A DNA stretch of 19,610 nucleotides from Clostridiales bacterium (GTDB taxonomy: Bacteria > Bacillota > Clostridia > Christensenellales > Aristaeellaceae). The stretch covers positions 1-19,610 of the forward strand of contig SFHK01000042.1 of NCBI GenBank assembly GCA_004556395.1, read 5' to 3'. The position numbers and the translations under genes were made by a program. The notes under the pieces were generated by a model, which was not told where the DNA came from, did no database searches, and saw nothing but the letters and a program-made list of their open reading frames with translations. Positions 5,089-12,181 of this stretch are shown here, in pieces; positions within the stretch are counted from its first letter, which is position 1, and the number at the start of each line of letters is the position of its first letter.

Positions 5089-8000
5089 GTGAAGCGTGTA
5101 TTATGCCTGATCGTCGCGCTGCTGCTGTTGTGCGAGATGGGGCTGTGTTCCGTGACGTCGGCAGAGCCGGAGAATCCGGTTTCGGCTGAGGAAACGGTAG
5201 AGGATAAGAAAGTGGAAGAAGAGCCGCAGGCGGACGCGCCCGCGAAGGGAGAGTCTTCCGGCGGGGAGGGCGCTTCGAATGGCGAAGGAGCTTCCGGCGG
5301 AGAGGGTTCCTCGAATGGCGAAGGCGCTATCGGCGGAGAGGGTTCCTCGAATGGCGAAGGCGCTTCCGGCGGGGAAGGTTCCTCGAATGGTGAGGGCGCT
5401 TCCGGCGGGGAAGGTTCCTCGAATGGCGAAGGCGCTTCCGGCGGAGAAAATACGTCCGGCGGCGAAAGCGTGCCCGGCGAGACGGGCAAGCCGAGCAGCG
5501 AAGTCACGCCCGGAGAGACCGGCAAGCCGAGCAGCGAAGTCACGCCCGGCGAGACGGGCAAGCCGAGCAGCGAAGTCACGCCCGGAGAGACCGGCAAGCC
5601 GAGCAGCGAAGTCACGCCCGGAGAGACCGGCAAGCCGAGCAGCGAAGTCACGCCCGGCGAAGCTGGCAAGCCCAGCGGTGAAGCCACGCCCGGCGAGACT
5701 GGCAAGCCCAGCGGCGAAGCTACGCCCGGCGAAACTGGCAAGCCCGGCGGGGAAGCTACGCCCGGTGAGAGCGGTAAACCCGGCGGGGAAGCTACGCCCG
5801 GCGAAACGGGTAAACCCAGCGGCGAAGCCACACCCGGGGAAGCTGGCAAACCCAGCGGCGAAGCCACGCCCGGGGAAGCCACGCCCGGAGAAGCTGGCAA
5901 ACCCAGCGGCGAAGCTACGCCCGGAGAAGCGGGCAAGCCCGGCGGGGAAGCTACGCCCGGGGAAGCAACGCCGGGAGAGGCTACGCCCGGCGAGGCGGAG
6001 GAGCCGAAGGAGAACGAGTGTTTGATTTCGTCGCTCATCACGCTGAAGAGCGGCACGATTTCCGATGTGGACTATGTGCGCCGGAAGGGTTTCACGGGGA
6101 GGATCGGCATCATCTCCGGAACGGTCACCTTTGTGAACGTGACCGTGGACGGCGAGCCGCTGACGATCGACAACCTGACGGAGCATTTCCGCGTCGCGCC
6201 CAAGGGCGTGGTGATTTTCCCGTCGGACGAAGACCTCATGCTGAATTTCTCGGCTGCCGGACTCGCGCCGAGGGGCACAAAGACCATCACGGTTACCTAC
6301 AAGGGCAAAAAGGTAAATGTGACGTTCCTCCGCTACAAGAGCAGCTCCCGCGCGGCCACGGTGAACACGCGCGGAAAGATCACGGGTTCGAAGGTCGGCG
6401 ACGCGGTGATTACCGTCACCTATAAGGGACTTGCGGCGCAGTGCCTGATCTGCGTTACCGAGGACGTGAAGTCGATTGCCTTTAAGGCGAAAAAGTATTC
6501 GCTGTATGAGGGCGAAACGCAGACGCTCGCTTTGAGGGTGCAGCCTGCGAAGGCTTCGCTGGATGGACTCAAGTGGAGCAGCGCCGACGAGGAAATCGCC
6601 CGCGTAGACCAGAACGGCAACGTGACCGGCCTGAAGAAGGGCACGACCATGATCACCGCGGTGACGACCGGCGGCAAGAAGGCCTCCTGCACGGTAAAGG
6701 TGCTGGTTCCGATCGAGCGAATCGAGCTTCCCGAGTCGACGGAGATTTCGGTCAAGGGCAAGCTCCAGCTGAAGCCGGTGTTCTTCCCGGAAAACGCCGA
6801 GGCGAAGAGCCTGACGTGGAAGGCGACGGGCAAGGCGGTTTCCATCAGCAAATCGGGTCTGGTGAAGGCGCTGAAGCCCGGCGACGCGACCGTTGCGCTG
6901 ACGACCGACCGCGGCGTTGCGGCGACGGTTCAGGTGACCGTCACGCGGAAGGCGACCACCATTTCCTTCAAAAGCAAGCAAATCAAGGTGCCCATCAATG
7001 GCACGTCCGTGCTGAAGCCGTCGTTCGGCCCCGCGGGCAGCAACCGCTGGACGGTCACCTTCACGAGCGCCAACACCGACATTGCGACGGTGGATGAAAA
7101 CGGCGTTGTCAGCGGCCATAGTCTCGGAAAGACCAAGATCACGGCGAAGCTTCACAACAAGAAGACGGCGACCATCACCGTGTGGGTCGTCATTCCCGTG
7201 GAGGAGGTGCGGATTCCGGAGAGCGCGGAGCTTGCCCGCGGAAAAACGCTGACGCTGAAGCCGGAATACCTGCCCGAGAACGCGACGGAGAAGAAGGTAA
7301 AGTGGACGTCGCTGTCCCCGAAGGTTGCGTCCGTGACGTCGGGCGGCGTGGTGAAGGGGTTGAAGGCCGGCACGGCGGTGATTCGCGCCAAGACGGACAA
7401 CGGCGTCATTGCCGAGTGCACGGTTACGGTGTACAACCCCGTGACGCAGGTGAAGCTGAACCGCACATCGCTTACGCTCAGTCTGTACGAGCAGAAGACG
7501 CTGAACGCGACGTATAAGCCCAAGAACGCGGCGCACACGCTGATCACGTGGTCGTCCTCTAACAAGAAGGTTGCGACGGTGGACGAAAACGGCCTTGTGA
7601 CCGGTCTCGCTAAGGGAAAATGCACGATCACGGCGAAGAGCGAAAACGGCAAAACGGCCAAGTGCACCGTCACCGTAAACGAATATCTTCCGAAGCGCAT
7701 TCTGATTCAAAAGCGGTACTGGACGATGAATCCCGGCGACGAAGGGCAGCTGGAATGCACATTCTCCCCGGCCAACACGTCCGACAAGACGCTGATCTAT
7801 TCGAGCAGCGCGCCCGAGATCGTGTCGGTGGACGAAAACGGCGCGTTTATCTGCCATGCGTCCGGCGACGCGGTGCTTACGGCGACGTCCACGAGAGCGT
7901 CCGGCGTAAAGGAAATCGCGAAGATTCACGTGGTCGGCGAGAACACGAAGCCTCTGAGCGGACTGGTGATCGGCGTGAACGCGGGACATCAGAAAACGCC

Positions 8001-8571
8001 GAACTACACGCAGTATCCCATTGAGCCCGGCAGTTCGAAAACGAGCGCCGCCAATAAGTCGGGTACGCGCGGAAAGTTCTCCCGGACGGAGGAGTACGTG
8101 ATCACGCTGCAGATTTCGCTGAAACTGGAAAAGCTGCTGGTGGAAAACGGCGCGCAGGTCGTCATGATTCGGCGCTCCAACAACGTGAAGCTCACGAACA
8201 TTCAGCGCTCCACCATCATGAACAACGCCGGCTGCGATCTGGCGCTGAACCTGCATTGCAACGGCTCGGGAAGCCCGGATGTCAGCGGAATTTCCACGTA
8301 TTACCGCGCAAAGGGCAACTGGGTAAACGAAAGCGCGATGTTTGCCCGCGAGTTGCAGAACGGCATGCTCGCCGCGACCGGAGCGAAGAATGAGGGCACG
8401 CATAAGAGCTACAATTATATGAGCCTGAATTACAGCACGGTGCCGGCGCTGATGATCGAGATGGGCTACCTGAGCAGCAAGGTGGAAGACCCGCTTCTGA
8501 ACACGGATGAGTATCAGATGAAGCTGGCGCAGGGACTCCTGAACGGCATTCAGAGCGCCTTCGGCAGATAA
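5089..8571 (+). CDS. Secreted Big_2-domain N-acetylmuramoyl-L-alanine amidase (Amidase_3) with acidic repeat stalk
   Basis: A protein of about 1160 residues that should cut the bond between MurNAc and the stem peptide outside the membrane. In order: a signal peptide (residues 1-25, MKRVLCLIVALLLL, cleavage likely after TSA); a Gly/Glu/Ser repeat block (56-127); a TPGETGKPSSEV-type repeat block (128-303); a degenerate beta region; six Big_2 Ig-like modules (about 460-540, 542-620, 621-700, 703-783, 784-865, 866-950), each with a W/F-x-SSxxxVAxVDENGxVxG-like core; and Amidase_3 (955-1160). Zinc ligands are H967 (NAGH), E1002 (EEYVITLQ) and H1056 (NLHCNG), and the catalytic glutamate is E1124 (MIEMGYLSS). 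GTG 5089 is preferred over ATG 5083 because AGGGGG at 5076-5081 is 7 bases from the GTG but only 1 from the ATG. No LPxTG or SLH anchor is seen. It is monocistronic. Confidence 0.92.
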   Translation: MKRVLCLIVALLLLCEMGLCSVTSAEPENPVSAEETVEDKKVEEEPQADAPAKGESSGGEGASNGEGASGGEGSSNGEGAIGGEGSSNGEGASGGEGSSNGEGASGGEGSSNGEGASGGENTSGGESVPGETGKPSSEVTPGETGKPSSEVTPGETGKPSSEVTPGETGKPSSEVTPGETGKPSSEVTPGEAGKPSGEATPGETGKPSGEATPGETGKPGGEATPGESGKPGGEATPGETGKPSGEATPGEAGKPSGEATPGEATPGEAGKPSGEATPGEAGKPGGEATPGEATPGEATPGEAEEPKENECLISSLITLKSGTISDVDYVRRKGFTGRIGIISGTVTFVNVTVDGEPLTIDNLTEHFRVAPKGVVIFPSDEDLMLNFSAAGLAPRGTKTITVTYKGKKVNVTFLRYKSSSRAATVNTRGKITGSKVGDAVITVTYKGLAAQCLICVTEDVKSIAFKAKKYSLYEGETQTLALRVQPAKASLDGLKWSSADEEIARVDQNGNVTGLKKGTTMITAVTTGGKKASCTVKVLVPIERIELPESTEISVKGKLQLKPVFFPENAEAKSLTWKATGKAVSISKSGLVKALKPGDATVALTTDRGVAATVQVTVTRKATTISFKSKQIKVPINGTSVLKPSFGPAGSNRWTVTFTSANTDIATVDENGVVSGHSLGKTKITAKLHNKKTATITVWVVIPVEEVRIPESAELARGKTLTLKPEYLPENATEKKVKWTSLSPKVASVTSGGVVKGLKAGTAVIRAKTDNGVIAECTVTVYNPVTQVKLNRTSLTLSLYEQKTLNATYKPKNAAHTLITWSSSNKKVATVDENGLVTGLAKGKCTITAKSENGKTAKCTVTVNEYLPKRILIQKRYWTMNPGDEGQLECTFSPANTSDKTLIYSSSAPEIVSVDENGAFICHASGDAVLTATSTRASGVKEIAKIHVVGENTKPLSGLVIGVNAGHQKTPNYTQYPIEPGSSKTSAANKSGTRGKFSRTEEYVITLQISLKLEKLLVENGAQVVMIRRSNNVKLTNIQRSTIMNNAGCDLALNLHCNGSGSPDVSGISTYYRAKGNWVNESAMFARELQNGMLAATGAKNEGTHKSYNYMSLNYSTVPALMIEMGYLSSKVEDPLLNTDEYQMKLAQGLLNGIQSAFGR
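5254..5469 (+). repeat. In-frame tandem repeat block 1 (Gly-Glu-Ser-Asn rich)
   Basis: Twelve 18-base units (216 bases) encoding variants of SSNGEG and ASGGEG. The units alternate, so the higher-order period is 36 bases (SSNGEGASGGEG). Third-position changes (GGC/GGT, GAA/GAG) distinguish the copies, and one unit carries Ile instead of Ser (AIGGEG). The last units decay (GGEN, TSGGES). The encoded segment is acidic, flexible and presumably exposed outside the cell. Confidence 0.9.
5470..5997 (+). repeat. In-frame tandem repeat block 2 (TPGETGKPSSEV type)
   Basis: Thirteen 36-base units plus four short 15-base TPGEA units, 528 bases in all. The first five units encode (T/V)PGETGKPSSEV; the next eight encode TPGE(A/T/S)GKP(S/G)GEA. 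Units 2, 4 and 5 are identical at the DNA level, and units 1 and 3 are identical except for the first codon. This points to recent duplication of a 72-base pair followed by a single-unit duplication. The Pro/Gly/Glu composition suggests an extended stalk between the signal peptide and the Ig-like modules. Confidence 0.92.
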
Positions 8572-8620
8572 GGCAGGTAAGATGCGGATTCCTTCTGCGG
8601 AAGGATGAAACAACAGAAAA

Positions 8621-8678
8621 CCGGCGCATGTGTAGGAGCGGCTTTTATGAGCGCTTCGGCACATGCGCCGGGTTCTTT
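8621..8678. terminator. Bidirectional terminator between convergent genes
   Basis: A perfect 12-base-pair stem, CCGGCGCATGTG (8621-8632) with CACATGCGCCGG (8660-8671), around a 27-base loop. GTTCTTT follows on the plus strand and TTTTCTGTTG on the minus strand. It sits between the stop of the amidase gene and the stop of the minus-strand inhibitor gene, so it can serve both. A smaller hairpin (TCCTTC-TGCG-GAAGGA) lies just upstream, near 8590-8605. Confidence 0.8.
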
Positions 8679-8699
8679 ATGGATTGTGAACGGCGTTTG

Positions 8700-9413
8700 T
8701 CAGTCGCAGAGTATGGACAGGGCAGCGTCGTCGCTGACGGTCAGCTTCAGCTCGCGCGTGTCGTCCGGGTCGCTCTGCCCGGCGGGAATGTGAACGATTT
8801 TGATGGAGACGTCGCCGGTATGTCCGGAAAGGCTGGCGAAGCTGGCGACCCATTGTTCGTTGTTCTCGTTTTCGATGGTTTCCATCGTCAGAAGCTCAAG
8901 GCTGTCATTCGAGCAGGAGAACAGCCAGCTGCCGCCCTTATCGCCCTGCGCGCTGTCCAGCCGAACGGTGAGCACCTTGTTTTCGGCGCTCAGCTCATAC
9001 CACGGGACGACCTGAAGCTGGTTGTTTTCGACCACGAACAGGTAGAGCGTGCGGACGAGCCGGTCGCCGTCCGTCTCAAAGGAGCGGGCATAGGTGAACT
9101 TCACGGATGCGAAGCCGAATTTCTCGAATGTGCCGCGGAAGGAAGCCACGTAGGTTCCGCCCACGCCGGCCAGCCGCTCCCTGTTTTCGTCCGGTATGTA
9201 CTCGGCGGAAACGACTTCCAGCTTCGCAGGGTCGGAAATTTCATACGTCCATTCATAACCGGTCGTCGCGTTAGCGGGCAGGCGCACGGTTACGATCTCT
9301 TCGCTTTCGTTCAGCGAATACCACGTTTCGGGTTCCGCGGCCGTTTCGGCTACGCCCGACGCGCACGCCAGCGCCATTGCCAGCGCGAGAAGCATCGCAA
9401 ACAGTTTTTTCAT
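8700..9413 (-). CDS. Secreted tandem chagasin-like (inhibitor I42) protein
   Basis: A 237-residue exported protein. The N-terminus MKKLFAMLLALAMALACASGVA is a signal peptide; C17 follows ALA, an imperfect lipobox, so lipoprotein anchoring is possible but uncertain. Residues 31-128 match the chagasin/I42 cysteine-protease-inhibitor fold: LPANATTGYEW (45-55, the NPTTGYxW loop), GVGGTY (83-88) and a final beta hairpin. The third inhibitory loop, usually RPW, reads YARSFE (108-113). Residues 138-230 look like a worn second copy: WYELSAENKVLTVRL aligns with WYSLNESEEIVTVRL (31-45), and VASF recurs at 89 and 189, but the TTGY and GxGG loops are lost. ATG 9413 has AAAGGATGA upstream. It lies 83 bases downstream of the DUF1836 gene with no promoter seen, so they are probably co-transcribed. 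Confidence 0.82.
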   Translation of the reverse strand: MKKLFAMLLALAMALACASGVAETAAEPETWYSLNESEEIVTVRLPANATTGYEWTYEISDPAKLEVVSAEYIPDENRERLAGVGGTYVASFRGTFEKFGFASVKFTYARSFETDGDRLVRTLYLFVVENNQLQVVPWYELSAENKVLTVRLDSAQGDKGGSWLFSCSNDSLELLTMETIENENNEQWVASFASLSGHTGDVSIKIVHIPAGQSDPDDTRELKLTVSDDAALSILCD

Positions 9414-9431
9414 GTCAAATCATCCTTTCAG

Positions 9432-9450
9432 GGGCGGGCTTTTGCCGCCC
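9432..9450 (-). other. Small GC hairpin in the 5' leader of the chagasin-like gene
   Basis: GGGCGG (9432-9437) pairs with CCGCCC (9445-9450) around a 7-base loop, ending about 18 bases before the ATG and just upstream of the SD region on the minus strand. It may affect translation or message stability (inference). There is no T tract, so it is not a terminator. Confidence 0.4.
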
Positions 9451-9470
9451 ACGAAGGATAGACGCGCGGC

Positions 9471-9492
9471 CCTTCGGGAGGGTTCCCGAAGG
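9471..9492 (-). other. Intergenic hairpin between the DUF1836 and chagasin-like genes
   Basis: A perfect 9-base-pair stem, CCTTCGGGA with TCCCGAAGG, around a 4-base loop, four bases after the DUF1836 stop. On the minus strand it is followed by GCCGCGC rather than T residues. It is therefore more likely an mRNA-stabilising or processing element, or an inefficient terminator, than a true Rho-independent terminator. Confidence 0.5.
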
Positions 9493-9496
9493 AAAA

Positions 9497-10114
9497 CTAA
9501 TATTTGCCGCTCCGCTCCGTTTCGATGCTGCCGCCGTTTTCCAGCGTCTTGCCTTCCAGCATTAGGAGCTTTTCAGCCAGAAGTCCGGAGAAACCGCTGA
9601 TGACCGCCGACATGGCGATCAGCTCGTCGGTTTCCCTCACGGCCATTTCCGTCGTCAGCCGGTGGTCGAGCAGGTCGGCCGCGGCGAGCCGCACCTGATT
9701 CACAAAGTACTCCGCCGATTTCCGGTGCTGAAGCGCGTATTTCTCGTAGACCGCGCGCACCTCGTCCTCGGAGAGTCCGAGGGGGATGAATTTCTGAATA
9801 AACGCGATGCTCAGGCTCTGCTTCAGCGTGCAGATGATAATCAGGTAGGCGATGTGTACGCGGTAGTAGCGCTTTTTCTGTGGCTCCGGCATGACCTTGA
9901 TGCGCACGTAGTTGTTGATGGCGGCGGCAGTGATGGTCTGCCCGTCCTTCATCTCCGGCGGCATGTAGTCCAGATAGTCCTGCAAAAGCTTTACCACCTG
10001 ATCCATATACAGACCCAGATCGGGGAGTTCCTTCCATTCCGGCAGCCAGAAGCGCTCCAGATACTTTTCCCAGCGCCGGAGCTTTCCGGCAATCAGCTCT
10101 TTATCGTAAGACAT
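9497..10114 (-). CDS. DUF1836 domain protein, probable DNA-binding regulator
   Basis: A 205-residue cytoplasmic protein. Residues about 20-110 carry the DUF1836 signature: RFWLPEWKELPDLGLYMDQV, then ITAAAINNYVRIKVMPEPQKKRYYRVHIAYLIIICTLKQSLSI. This resembles a MerR-like winged helix-turn-helix (the INNYVRIKVMPxPxKKRYYR segment). The C-terminal half is helical (EDEVRAVYEKYALQHRKSAEYFV) and ends in a segment likely to dimerise or sense a ligand. ATG 10114 is preferred over an upstream TTG because GGGAG lies 8 bases before the ATG. It is transcribed away from a DegV gene, with a nested palindrome in the shared control region, and is followed by the chagasin-like gene. The family's function is not established; a regulatory role is inferred. 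Confidence 0.85.
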   Translation of the reverse strand: MSYDKELIAGKLRRWEKYLERFWLPEWKELPDLGLYMDQVVKLLQDYLDYMPPEMKDGQTITAAAINNYVRIKVMPEPQKKRYYRVHIAYLIIICTLKQSLSIAFIQKFIPLGLSEDEVRAVYEKYALQHRKSAEYFVNQVRLAAADLLDHRLTTEMAVRETDELIAMSAVISGFSGLLAEKLLMLEGKTLENGGSIETERSGKY

Positions 10115-10137
10115 CAACCAATCTCCCTTCGCTGATG

Positions 10138-10166
10138 ATTATAGCACCGAAAATCGGAGAAGAAAA
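10138..10166 (-). promoter_or_regulatory. Promoter of the DUF1836 gene (minus strand)
   Basis: On the minus strand TATAAT (10143 to 10138) is an exact -10 box, 24 bases before the ATG. The best -35 at a 17-base spacing is TTTTCT (10166-10161), a poor match that falls inside the AAAAGTTAACTTTT palindrome. A protein bound there would block or recruit polymerase. Confidence 0.65.
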
Positions 10167-10189
10167 GTTAACTTTTGCGCATTTTCGGT
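10146..10189. promoter_or_regulatory. Nested palindrome, candidate operator between DUF1836 and DegV genes
   Basis: An outer perfect 9-base inverted repeat, ACCGAAAAT (10146-10154) and ATTTTCGGT (10181-10189), encloses a perfect 14-base palindrome, AAAAGTTAACTTTT (10163-10176). The centres nearly coincide (about 10167.5 and 10169.5). The left arm abuts the minus-strand -10 region, the inner palindrome covers the minus-strand -35, and the right arm touches the plus-strand TTGACA. The arrangement suits one dimeric regulator acting on both divergent promoters; the DUF1836 protein is the natural candidate (inference). Confidence 0.6.
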
Positions 10190-10217
10190 TGACATAGCGT
10201 CTGAGATGTGCTAATCT
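10189..10217 (+). promoter_or_regulatory. Promoter of the first DegV gene
   Basis: TTGACA at 10189-10194 is exact. With a 17-base spacer the -10 is TAATCT (10212-10217), preceded by TG at 10209-10210, an extended -10 arrangement. The first base of the -35 is shared with the right arm of the nested palindrome. Confidence 0.7.
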
Positions 10218-10252
10218 AATATTGAGCACAAGATTGTATGGAGGCGCTTGCA

Positions 10253-11125
10253 ATGTTCTGCATTTTTACGGATACGTCCGCCAACCTGAGCGGGGAGGTT
10301 CTGGCCGCGCGGAAGATCGAAACGGTTTCCTTCACCTATACGAAGGACGGCGTGGAGTACGCGGCGGACACGAAAAATTTTGACGGGCACGCGTTTTATG
10401 AGGCCATGCGCGAGGGCACGAAGGTGCAGACCGCGCAGATTCCGCCGCAGGTATATATCGATCATATGGAAAAGCCGCTTTCGGAGGGGCAGGATGTGCT
10501 GTTCGTGGGCATGTCCTCGGGCATCAGCGGTTCTTACGCGTCGGCCGAAATGGCGGCGCAGACGCTCCGCGAGCGCTTTCCGGAGCGGAAGATTCGGCTG
10601 GTTGACACGCTGAGCGCGTCTCTGGGCGAGGGTCTGCAGGCGGTTCGCGCCGCCGATTACCGCGACGAGGGGCTGGACGTCGACGCGTGCTATGAGCGCC
10701 TGATGGAAGAGCGGCACACCATGTGTCAGGTATTCACGGTGGACGACTTGAAATACCTGCGCCACACCGGCCGCCTGTCCGCGATCAAAACGATCATCGG
10801 CACGGTGCTGGGCATCAAGCCGCTTCTGAAGGGCGACACGGAGGGAAAAATCGTCTGCTTCGCGCGCACCCGCGGCCGCAAGCTGTCCATCCGCGAGCTG
10901 GCGGCGCAATATGCCGAGCACGTCGTTTCGCCGGAAACGCAGACGATTGGCATCGCGCACGCGGACTGTCCGGAGGACACCGCCTTCCTGAAGAGTTTGA
11001 TCGAAAAGACGCTTCCACCGCGCGAGATCATGACTGTGTTCTATGAGCCGGTCACCGGTTCCCACGTGGGTCCCGGCACGCTGGCGCTGTTCTTTGATGG
11101 CGACGCCGGTTTCCGCGGCAAATAA
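10253..11125 (+). CDS. DegV family fatty-acid-binding protein (first copy)
   Basis: A 290-residue DegV protein. Members bind a fatty acid and, as FakB, present it to the FakA kinase for phosphorylation. Landmarks: FTDTSANLSGE at the N-terminus; GMSSGISGSYASAEMA (the SSGLSGTYQSA motif); LRHTGRLSAIKTIIGTVLGIKPLL (the GGRIS...L-x-IKP motif); and TGSHVGPGTLALFF at the end. ATG 10253 is chosen over ATG 10238 because the GGAGG at 10240-10244 overlaps the upstream ATG and is 8 bases before 10253. It is expressed alone, divergent from the DUF1836 gene, and ends at a terminator. No fakA gene is in the window. A second, clearly different DegV lies at 14177. Confidence 0.92.
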   Translation: MFCIFTDTSANLSGEVLAARKIETVSFTYTKDGVEYAADTKNFDGHAFYEAMREGTKVQTAQIPPQVYIDHMEKPLSEGQDVLFVGMSSGISGSYASAEMAAQTLRERFPERKIRLVDTLSASLGEGLQAVRAADYRDEGLDVDACYERLMEERHTMCQVFTVDDLKYLRHTGRLSAIKTIIGTVLGIKPLLKGDTEGKIVCFARTRGRKLSIRELAAQYAEHVVSPETQTIGIAHADCPEDTAFLKSLIEKTLPPREIMTVFYEPVTGSHVGPGTLALFFDGDAGFRGK

Positions 11126-11145
11126 TCAATCATAATACTATATGA

Positions 11146-11185
11146 AGACGCGCCCCGCAGCGGCTGTTCGCCGCGGGGCGCGTCT
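11146..11185. terminator. Bidirectional hairpin terminator between convergent genes
   Basis: A perfect 13-base-pair GC-rich stem, AGACGCGCCCCGC (11146-11158) and GCGGGGCGCGTCT (11173-11185), with a 14-base loop. The following bases are only moderately T-rich (AATTAT on plus, TCATATAG on minus). Its position between the convergent DegV and PHP genes supports a two-way terminator. Confidence 0.75.
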
Positions 11186-11199
11186 AATTATAGGAAGGT

Positions 11200-12081
11200 T
11201 TATTTGTCCAGCACGATCGGGTTCGACCACGCGCGCTTGCCGTTTTCGTCCTCGAGCACCACGCGCACGAAGCGGCGGTTGAGCTCACTGATCGGGTATT
11301 CCACGTGCGTCAGGTTTTCGCCGGTAAACACGCGGCCGGAGCCCCATGGAAGCTCGGAGGGGAACCACACGGTGCGCACGGCGGAGCAGTCCACGGAAAC
11401 GGTGTGGCCGTCGAACTCGATGCGCTTGAATTCCGGGCCGCGGGTGGCGTAGAAATCGCCCCGGCGCAGCGCGGCCTTGATGGCTTCCTCGGTGTTTTCC
11501 TCGCTGGCGACCATCGTCCAGCTCTGGCAGGCGTCGCCGTTATAGAAATGCGCGTCGTCGGAGGCGACCAGATTCTTCGCGTGTCCCATCGCAGCGCAGA
11601 TGTCCAGAATGCCGGAGGAATCGGCACGGTCGGCGTTCCACGGCAGGCCGGAAACGGTATTGTAGATTTCGGAGATGGAAATGTCGCGCAGGGCGCAGAT
11701 TACGTCCGGCGTGTTCAGCGACCAGGCGGGATGCGCCAGAACCGGCACGCCGCCCAGACGGTTGATTTCGTCGATGGCGCGCTGGGGCGCGGAGCCGTAG
11801 GTGACGGTCTGCGCGACCTCCTCCGGCACGCCGATGCCGACGATGTGAATCACCTGTCCGGTGAGGTTGAAGTCAAATTCAATGCCGCGGATGGACAGAA
11901 GCCCGTCCACCATGGCGGTTTCGGTCGTCACTCTGCGGTGATCGGTGATGGCCAGAAAATCATAGCCGTGCGAGCGATACAGCGCGCGCACCTCGTCCGG
12001 CGTGCGCTTGCCGTCCGAAAGCGTGGTATGCACATGCAGGTTTCCCTTTAATACTCTTCGAGCTCCGTCCCAGAGAATCAA
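11200..12081 (-). CDS. PHP-domain metal-dependent phosphoesterase
   Basis: A 293-residue member of the PHP family, which uses a cluster of metal ions to hydrolyse phosphoesters. All core motifs are present: NLHVHTTLSDG with H16, H18 and D23; AITDHRRV with D47/H48; RGIEF with E68; VIHIVGIG with H79; VLAHPAWS with H117; and ASDDAHFY with D176/H178. The last 90 residues form a beta-rich domain (FKRIEFDGHTVSVDC to VRVVLEDENGKRAW). The start is a TTG. The codon at 12081 is preferred because GGGAG at 12095-12091 is nine bases away; the alternative in-frame TTG at 12090 directly abuts the SD. The natural substrate is unknown. It is monocistronic and divergent from the VanW operon. Confidence 0.9.
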   Translation of the reverse strand: MILWDGARRVLKGNLHVHTTLSDGKRTPDEVRALYRSHGYDFLAITDHRRVTTETAMVDGLLSIRGIEFDFNLTGQVIHIVGIGVPEEVAQTVTYGSAPQRAIDEINRLGGVPVLAHPAWSLNTPDVICALRDISISEIYNTVSGLPWNADRADSSGILDICAAMGHAKNLVASDDAHFYNGDACQSWTMVASEENTEEAIKAALRRGDFYATRGPEFKRIEFDGHTVSVDCSAVRTVWFPSELPWGSGRVFTGENLTHVEYPISELNRRFVRVVLEDENGKRAWSNPIVLDK

Positions 12082-12113
12082 TTCAATCAACTCCCGCTCT
12101 TCAGTGTGAACCC

Positions 12114-12122
12114 ATTATACCA
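12114..12122 (-). promoter_or_regulatory. Extended -10 promoter of the PHP gene (minus strand)
   Basis: The minus strand reads TGGTATAAT (12122 to 12114), an exact -10 with the TG extension, about 33 bases before the TTG start. The base string at the -35 position (ACGGCG) is not a match, as expected for an extended -10 promoter. Confidence 0.65.
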
Positions 12123-12181
12123 GCCAAAAATGAAAACGCCGTTTCTTCTAAAGAGTAATTTTAAAATTAACATGGAACCCT

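Noticed and set aside
5254..5997. Regular repeats that might suggest a CRISPR array
   Set aside because: The units are contiguous, with no unique spacers, and are in frame within a protein; their lengths are 18, 36 and 15 bases.
5101..8664. A 1187-codon open frame on the minus strand, antisense to the amidase gene
   Set aside because: It mirrors the amidase codons. The GC-rich, G-starting codons of the real gene leave few stops on the other strand. Its product is a low-complexity Arg/Ala/Leu/His-rich string with no domain, while the plus strand has a promoter, SD, signal peptide and a complete catalytic domain.
10238..10240. ATG start for the first DegV five codons upstream
   Set aside because: It overlaps the GGAGG that serves as SD for ATG 10253 and has no SD of its own; the family's N-terminus matches the later start.
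12088..12090. TTG start for the PHP protein at 12090
   Set aside because: It directly abuts the GGGAG SD; the in-frame TTG at 12081 is nine bases away. Not fully excluded.
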